From an uncultured Opitutales bacterium (GTDB taxonomy: Bacteria > Verrucomicrobiota > Verrucomicrobiia > Opitutales > UBA953): 29,881 bases of DNA. The notes under the pieces are model-generated. The model searched no databases, was not told the DNA's origin, and worked only from the letters and a program-made list of their open reading frames with translations. Each line of letters begins with the position of its first letter. Within the stretch, counting starts at the first letter, position 1. The position numbers and the translations under genes are program-made. Below are positions 25,332 through 29,881 of the stretch, piece after piece. The stretch spans positions 1 to 29,881 of the forward strand of contig CAKUQY010000024.1 in NCBI GenBank assembly GCA_934675585.1, in the 5' to 3' direction.

Positions 25332-27674
25332 ATGATGACTACGCTTATTACGATTGCTATTTTAGCGGCTCTTCTACTCCTCAACGGTATTTATAACAAA
25401 TGTTTTACCCGCTACGGCAAACAGACGACTTGGATGCTTGCAATTTTGCGCCCTGTGGCTCGCGTGATATTTTTCTTGTGGTATCGCATTCGCAAAGACG
25501 GGCTCGAGCATATTCCTGAATCTGGAGGTGTATTGTTGATCGCAAATCATCGCACTTATCTTGATGTGGTGTTGATGAGCATGATTTGTCCGCGCCCAAT
25601 TCGCTTTTTGTCATCGGCAGAATTTGAGGGTTTTAGTTTTTTAGGATTTATTATGCGTGGCATGAATACGATTCCTGTTTCGGCGGGAACGGCTCGTAGC
25701 GCGCTTAAAAAAGCAGAAAAATATTTGCGTGCGGGAGAAGTGGTTGGGATTTTCCCCGAAGGTTGCATTTCGCGCAACAATAGTTTGCAGCCATTCAAAC
25801 CGGGCTTTGAACATTTAGCGGCAGACACGGGCGTTCCCGTGGTTCCACTTTTTATCGACGGTTTGTGGCGCTCAATTTTTTCAAATCGCTTTAAAAAGTT
25901 TTTCTGGAAAATACCAGAATTAGCTCGTCTTGACGTTGCATTTTTCTTTGGTCGTCCATTTTACATGGGCACAAACGTTCCCGCGGACGCCGAAGTAAAA
26001 ACAATTATTCAAGCGCGCAAAACAATGCTCGAATTACAAGAGCGCGCGTTTAGTTCCCGCCGCGTTTTTGCGAATACGCACGTGATGGAAATGTTTATCA
26101 ACGCGTGTTCAAAACATCCTTTCAAATTAGCGGTGGTTGATTATTCGCTCGAGCGCAAGCCGTTTTCGCGCGGGATCGTCGCGGCAGTCAGTTATTGTTT
26201 GAGCAAACGCATTCGCAAAGAATTGCCCGAACATCGCGTCGGTATTGTGATGCCTGCGGGAGCGCCCGGTATGATCGCCAATTACGCGATCGCCCTCGCC
26301 GATAAAATTCCTGTCAATCTCAATTTCACACTCGGCAAAGCCCAAATCGAATCGTGCGTTGCGCGCGCAAACATCAAAACAATGGTTTCGATGGCGCCTG
26401 TCAAAAACCTCATTCAAAATCGCTTGCCCGACTTCCCGTGGACCAAAAATCAAATCGACATTCTCGACTGGATTCGCAAATGCAATAAACTCGAAATCAT
26501 TATCGCGCTCTTGCAATTGGTTTTCTTGCCCTCGTGCATTTTAAAACATTTGTGGAATATTCCACAACACGGCGGGAACGAAGAAGCGGCATTGCTCTTC
26601 ACTTCGGGCTCGTCGGGAATGCCCAAAGCTGCGGTGATTACCCACAAAAATCTCATCGCCAACGTACTGCAAATCGATGAATACGAAATCATTCCGCAAT
26701 GGGAACGCAATATGCTTTGCAATTTGCCAATTTTTCACTGTTTTGGATTTTTAACATTAATTTGGTGTCCCGTCATGCTCGACATCGTCGCGATCGCCAC
26801 GCCTTCGCCGCTTGATTACGCAAAAAATATTCAAGCAATCGAGCGCGACAAAGTTTCGATCGCGCTTTCAACGCCAACATTTTTCCGCGGCTACGTCAAA
26901 AAAGCGACTGCCGAACAAATGGCTTCACTCAAAATTGTCATTGCGGGAGCGGAAAAAACGCCCGAGGGATTCGACAAACTTTGGGAAGAAAAATTTTCAA
27001 ATTCGACCTATCTCAACGGCTACGGGATGACGGAAGCGTCGCCTGTCGTCGCACTGCAACGTCCTGACGTTCCCGTCAAAGGTAGCGACAAATGCCACAT
27101 CGGCTTCAAAGCGGGAACGGTCGGCAGTTTGATGCCAGGTATGTGCGCCAAAGTGCTCAATCCCGAAACCGGCGAAGAATTGGGCTTTAACGAACAAGGT
27201 ATGCTCTATCTCAAAGGCGCAAACATTTTTGCGGGCTATCTCAACGACGACGGACATCCCGTTCCCGCGACCGACGCTGACGGCTGGTATAAAACCGGCG
27301 ACATCGTAGAATTAGACGATGCCGATTTTATTACGATTCGCGGACGCCTCGCGCGCTTTTCAAAAATCGGCGGCGAAATGGTGCCACACGGCACGATCGA
27401 AGAAGCGATTGTTGACATTCTCAACCTCGGCGAAGAAGAAGTTAAAATCGCAATTTCTGGACGCGCCAACGAAGCCAAAGGGGAAGAAATCGTTCTCATT
27501 TCAGCGATTCCCGATTTAAATTTGAGTGATCTCAACAAAGAACTTTCAGCGCGCGGCATGGCAAATCTTTGGCTGCCAAAAAGCATTTGTTTTGTCGAAA
27601 AAATTCCGGTGCTCGGCACGGGAAAACTCGACATCAAGGGCTGCGCCGCAATCGCCAACGGGAACGCTTCTTAA
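25332..27674 (+). CDS. bifunctional acyltransferase / acyl-ACP synthetase (Aas-like)
   Basis: 780 aa. An N-terminal membrane helix (about 4-20) precedes a PlsC domain with the HX4D motif NHRTYLDVV (about 74-82) and FPEGCISRNN (about 140-149). A linker leads to an AMP-binding domain: LLFTSGSSGMPKAAVITHKN (about 422-441), NGYGMTEASPVV (about 561-572), GWYKTGDIVELDD and RLARFSKIGGEMV. This is the layout of Aas, which re-acylates lysophosphatidylethanolamine using acyl-ACP made by its second domain. It acts at the inner membrane. The ATG at 25332 is followed by a second ATG; either could start. uppP begins 2 nt after its stop, so they form one unit. Confidence 0.88.
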   Translation: MMTTLITIAILAALLLLNGIYNKCFTRYGKQTTWMLAILRPVARVIFFLWYRIRKDGLEHIPESGGVLLIANHRTYLDVVLMSMICPRPIRFLSSAEFEGFSFLGFIMRGMNTIPVSAGTARSALKKAEKYLRAGEVVGIFPEGCISRNNSLQPFKPGFEHLAADTGVPVVPLFIDGLWRSIFSNRFKKFFWKIPELARLDVAFFFGRPFYMGTNVPADAEVKTIIQARKTMLELQERAFSSRRVFANTHVMEMFINACSKHPFKLAVVDYSLERKPFSRGIVAAVSYCLSKRIRKELPEHRVGIVMPAGAPGMIANYAIALADKIPVNLNFTLGKAQIESCVARANIKTMVSMAPVKNLIQNRLPDFPWTKNQIDILDWIRKCNKLEIIIALLQLVFLPSCILKHLWNIPQHGGNEEAALLFTSGSSGMPKAAVITHKNLIANVLQIDEYEIIPQWERNMLCNLPIFHCFGFLTLIWCPVMLDIVAIATPSPLDYAKNIQAIERDKVSIALSTPTFFRGYVKKATAEQMASLKIVIAGAEKTPEGFDKLWEEKFSNSTYLNGYGMTEASPVVALQRPDVPVKGSDKCHIGFKAGTVGSLMPGMCAKVLNPETGEELGFNEQGMLYLKGANIFAGYLNDDGHPVPATDADGWYKTGDIVELDDADFITIRGRLARFSKIGGEMVPHGTIEEAIVDILNLGEEEVKIAISGRANEAKGEEIVLISAIPDLNLSDLNKELSARGMANLWLPKSICFVEKIPVLGTGKLDIKGCAAIANGNAS

Positions 27675-27676
27675 AA

Positions 27677-28714
27677 ATGAAAACGCTATTCTTTTCAATT
27701 TGCGCATTTTGCGTTGCAATTTGCGTTCCCGCAAATGCCTCCGAAATCTCCAAAAACTCCGAGCCCTCTACGCTCGCGCCCGTTCCCGCAGAATCGGTTT
27801 TTGACAACAAGCGCGCCGTTGCGTTGGGCGTTGTCGAAGGGCTCACCGAATATTTGCCTGTTTCTTCGACAGGACATTTAATTATCGCCAATTCGTTGCT
27901 TGGGCTCGACAGCGATGCGCCCATTTTAGCTCGCGGGAACGCCGAAAAAGTCGTTCGCGACCGCCACGATGAAGTCGTTTCTGTCAAAACAGCCGCCGAT
28001 GCCTATTCGATTATTATTCAATTTGGCGCGATTATCGCGGTGCTTTTCGCCTACTGGAAACGCTGCACGGGAACGCTTGTTGGCATTTGCCGAAACGATC
28101 CCGCAAGCTGGCGACTTTCGCGCAATCTGATCGTTGCTTTCGTTCCCGCCGCGGGCCTCGGATTTTTGTTTCACGACTACATCGAAAAATTTCTGTTTAA
28201 CACCACTGGCGTTGCCGTCGCGCTGATTGTCGGCGGCGTGATTATGCTCGTTCTCGACAAACGCCAAAAGAAAAAAGCCGCCGCGCTCAAAGCCGAAAAC
28301 AACGGAATCGAGCCCGAAGACAAACTCGACCTGCAAGATCTTTCCGTCAAACAATCGCTCGTCATCGGCGCGATGCAATGTTTGGCGCTTTGGCCGGGAA
28401 TGAGCCGCTCGATGTCCACAATCGTCGGCGGCTACATTGCGGGATTTTCCCCGCGGCGCGCGACGGAATTTTCATTTTTGCTCGGGCTCATCACGCTTTC
28501 TGCCGCGTCGATTTACAAAACGCTGAAAAGCTACGACGAAATGTTGCAATCTTTCGGCGCGGGTGTTTCGCTGATCGGGCTGGCGGTCGCGTTCGTCGTC
28601 GCGTTTCTTTCCGTAAAATGGCTCGTTGAATGGATTAGCAAACACGGGCTCGCCGCGTTCGCCTACTACCGATTTCTGCTCGCGGGAACGATTTTGATTT
28701 GGGCGTGCTTCTGA
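27677..28714 (+). CDS. uppP: undecaprenyl-diphosphatase UppP (BacA)
   Basis: 345 aa from the ATG at 27677, 2 nt after the aas-like stop. The frame is open further upstream, but that would overlap the preceding gene by over 100 nt. Signature motifs: EGLTEYLPVSSTGHLIIANSLL (starting at about 55), and LALWPGMSRSMSTIVGGYIAGFSPRRATEFSFLLG with the PGMSRS phosphate-binding loop. Six to eight membrane helices. It recycles the lipid carrier of peptidoglycan and O-antigen synthesis. Odd: about 50 residues precede the usual BacA start, with a signal-peptide-like stretch (MKTLFFSICAFCVAICVPANA), and a loop after the first motif is lengthened (about 80-110). Confidence 0.94.
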   Translation: MKTLFFSICAFCVAICVPANASEISKNSEPSTLAPVPAESVFDNKRAVALGVVEGLTEYLPVSSTGHLIIANSLLGLDSDAPILARGNAEKVVRDRHDEVVSVKTAADAYSIIIQFGAIIAVLFAYWKRCTGTLVGICRNDPASWRLSRNLIVAFVPAAGLGFLFHDYIEKFLFNTTGVAVALIVGGVIMLVLDKRQKKKAAALKAENNGIEPEDKLDLQDLSVKQSLVIGAMQCLALWPGMSRSMSTIVGGYIAGFSPRRATEFSFLLGLITLSAASIYKTLKSYDEMLQSFGAGVSLIGLAVAFVVAFLSVKWLVEWISKHGLAAFAYYRFLLAGTILIWACF

Positions 28715-28891
28715 TAAAAATTTTTAACCACGAATTTCTCAAATTTCACGAATGATAAACCTGTCGCCTCTTTGCCCTCGCCCGCAGCTCCAAACAATTT
28801 CACAAATAGCAAAGTTGTTTTTGAAATCTTAAAACGTTTGAAAATTTATGAAATTCGTGCCATTCATGGATAAAACAAAATTTAAATTAAA

Positions 28892-29791
28892 ATGAAAAAA
28901 ATCGCCATCACTTGCGGCGATCCCGCGGGAGTCGGACCCGAAATCGTTGAAAAATGGTTGCGGGAACGCCCTACTCGCGCAAAACAAATCATCGCCATCG
29001 GTCCACAAAAATGGCTCCAAAAATTACCCTGCGAAGGCGTTCCCGTCGGCGATAAAAATTTTAAAATCGTTCCCGGCAAACCTTCTGCCGACGGACAAAA
29101 AATTGCGCTCGCCGCGATGGAACGCGCCGCACAAGCCGTTCCCGCCAACGAAGCCGCCGCCGTTGTTACAATGCCGATCAACAAAGCCGGCATGAAATCC
29201 ATCGGCTACAAATTTCCTGGACAAACCGAATTTTTTGCCGACCGCTGGGGCGGCGAACCGACGATGGCTTTTGCAGGCGGCAAACTCGCCGTTGTTTTGG
29301 CAACGTGGCATATTCCGTTCAAAGACGTTCCCGCCGCGCTCGATAAAAAAACGCTCGCCCGCGCCGTCGAACGCGCCGATTTGCTCGCGCGCGCGCTCAC
29401 AAAAAATACGTTCCCGCGCATCGCTGTTTGCGGTCTCAATCCGCACGCTGGCGAACAAGGCAATATTGGGAACGAAGAATTTGCGCTCAATAAAATTTTA
29501 GAAAAATTGCGGGAACGTTTTCCTAATTTGAGCGAATGTTTGCCGCCCGACACGATTTTTTGGCGGCAGTTGCAAGGTGAATTCGACGTCGTTGTCGCGC
29601 TTTATCACGACCAAGCGCTCGGCCCCGTCAAAACGCTCGAATTTGACCAAGCCGTCAATTGCTCGCTCGGTTTGCCATTTGTGCGCACTTCGCCCGACCA
29701 CGGCACCGCTTACGCGATTGCGGGAACGGGAACCGCCCAAACGCGTTCCCTCGAAAACGCCTTCAAAATCGCCAAAAAATTAGCAAAATAA
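28892..29791 (+). CDS. pdxA: 4-hydroxythreonine-4-phosphate dehydrogenase PdxA
   Basis: 299 aa, about 30 shorter than the E. coli enzyme but with all signature blocks: ITCGDPAGVGPEIV (4-17), VVTMPINKAGM, FPGQTEFFADRWG, metal-binding His near 140 (WHIPFKDV), near 184 (GLNPHAGEQGNIG) and near 268 (SPDHGTAYAIAGTG), and ALYHDQALGPVKTLEF. It oxidises 4-phosphohydroxy-threonine in DXP-dependent pyridoxal phosphate synthesis. It is preceded by 177 nt with ACGAATT-type intergenic repeats and no clear promoter. Its stop is followed by one motif copy and 90 nt of unassigned sequence to the window end. Confidence 0.96.
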   Translation: MKKIAITCGDPAGVGPEIVEKWLRERPTRAKQIIAIGPQKWLQKLPCEGVPVGDKNFKIVPGKPSADGQKIALAAMERAAQAVPANEAAAVVTMPINKAGMKSIGYKFPGQTEFFADRWGGEPTMAFAGGKLAVVLATWHIPFKDVPAALDKKTLARAVERADLLARALTKNTFPRIAVCGLNPHAGEQGNIGNEEFALNKILEKLRERFPNLSECLPPDTIFWRQLQGEFDVVVALYHDQALGPVKTLEFDQAVNCSLGLPFVRTSPDHGTAYAIAGTGTAQTRSLENAFKIAKKLAK

Positions 29792-29881
29792 TTTCCGTTC
29801 CCGCGCGTATTTCGTCAAATAAAAAGGACACCGAAGATTTTTTTGAGAGGAAAGATTCTGGGAGTTATTCTTCATTTAAGA

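Noticed and set aside
27569..27676. Upstream start for uppP at 27569
   Set aside because: It lies wholly inside the aas-like gene and gives a basic, low-quality N-terminus; the ATG at 27677, just after the aas-like stop, gives a signal-like start.
29792..29881. Possible start of a further gene at the right edge
   Set aside because: An AGAGGAAAG stretch near 29848 could be a ribosome binding site, but no start codon with an open frame can be supported before the window ends.

Overview
The window looks like a chromosomal segment of a Gram-negative heterotrophic bacterium, most likely Verrucomicrobiota (Opitutales/Puniceicoccales-like). The evidence is a PEP-CTERM sorting signal on a secreted kexin-like protein, a periplasmic GH20 hexosaminidase, a TonB-like protein, AsmA-like and Aas-type envelope genes, and moderate GC. 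No rRNA marker is present, so the phylum call is an inference. Almost all of the window is core metabolism, DNA repair and envelope genes. Coding is on the minus strand from about 70 to 22.9 kb and on the plus strand from 22.97 kb to the end.

Layout. 1-282: 5' end of a cut-off minus-strand gene with its own promoter, and a terminator. 283-2451: kexin-like S8 protein with P domain and PEP-CTERM, lacking the expected catalytic Asp. 2502-3446: ybaB-recR. 3568-8727: thiC, a TonB-like gene, an AsmA-like gene and an M20 peptidase, tightly packed. 9008-13112: MBL hydrolase overlapping mfd. 13207-13612: a RelB/DinJ antitoxin with an internally deleted YafQ-type toxin remnant. 13613-14351: intergenic region with a duplicated 100-bp element. 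14352-15812: gatB. 15894-19666: tRNA-Leu(CAG), nfeD, a stomatin-like gene and a uvrD/pcrA helicase. 20014-22869: dapA and GH20 hexosaminidase. 22967-25010: bioD-bioA, divergent from dapA. 25332-28714: aas-like acyltransferase/acyl-ACP synthetase and uppP. 28892-29791: pdxA.

The most striking feature cuts across all genes. The 9-mer CGTTCCCGC (or its complement GCGGGAACG) occurs about 110 times by hand count, and its 8-nt core CGTTCCCG about 150 times, in coding and intergenic DNA and in both orientations. Chance would give well under one exact 9-mer. It prints Ala-Gly-Thr and Val-Pro-Ala tripeptides into unrelated proteins. It forms inverted pairs that act as hairpins and terminators between genes, and it sits inside a 33-bp minisatellite. 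It resembles the DNA uptake sequences of Neisseria/Pasteurellaceae or cyanobacterial HIP1, but the sequence matches none I know.

Promoters are readable as TTGACA-N17-TATAAT types. Several (dapA, thiC, gatB) place the -10 box exactly 9 nt before the ATG, which predicts nearly leaderless mRNAs. Only bioD and the antitoxin gene show strong Shine-Dalgarno sites among the starts examined.
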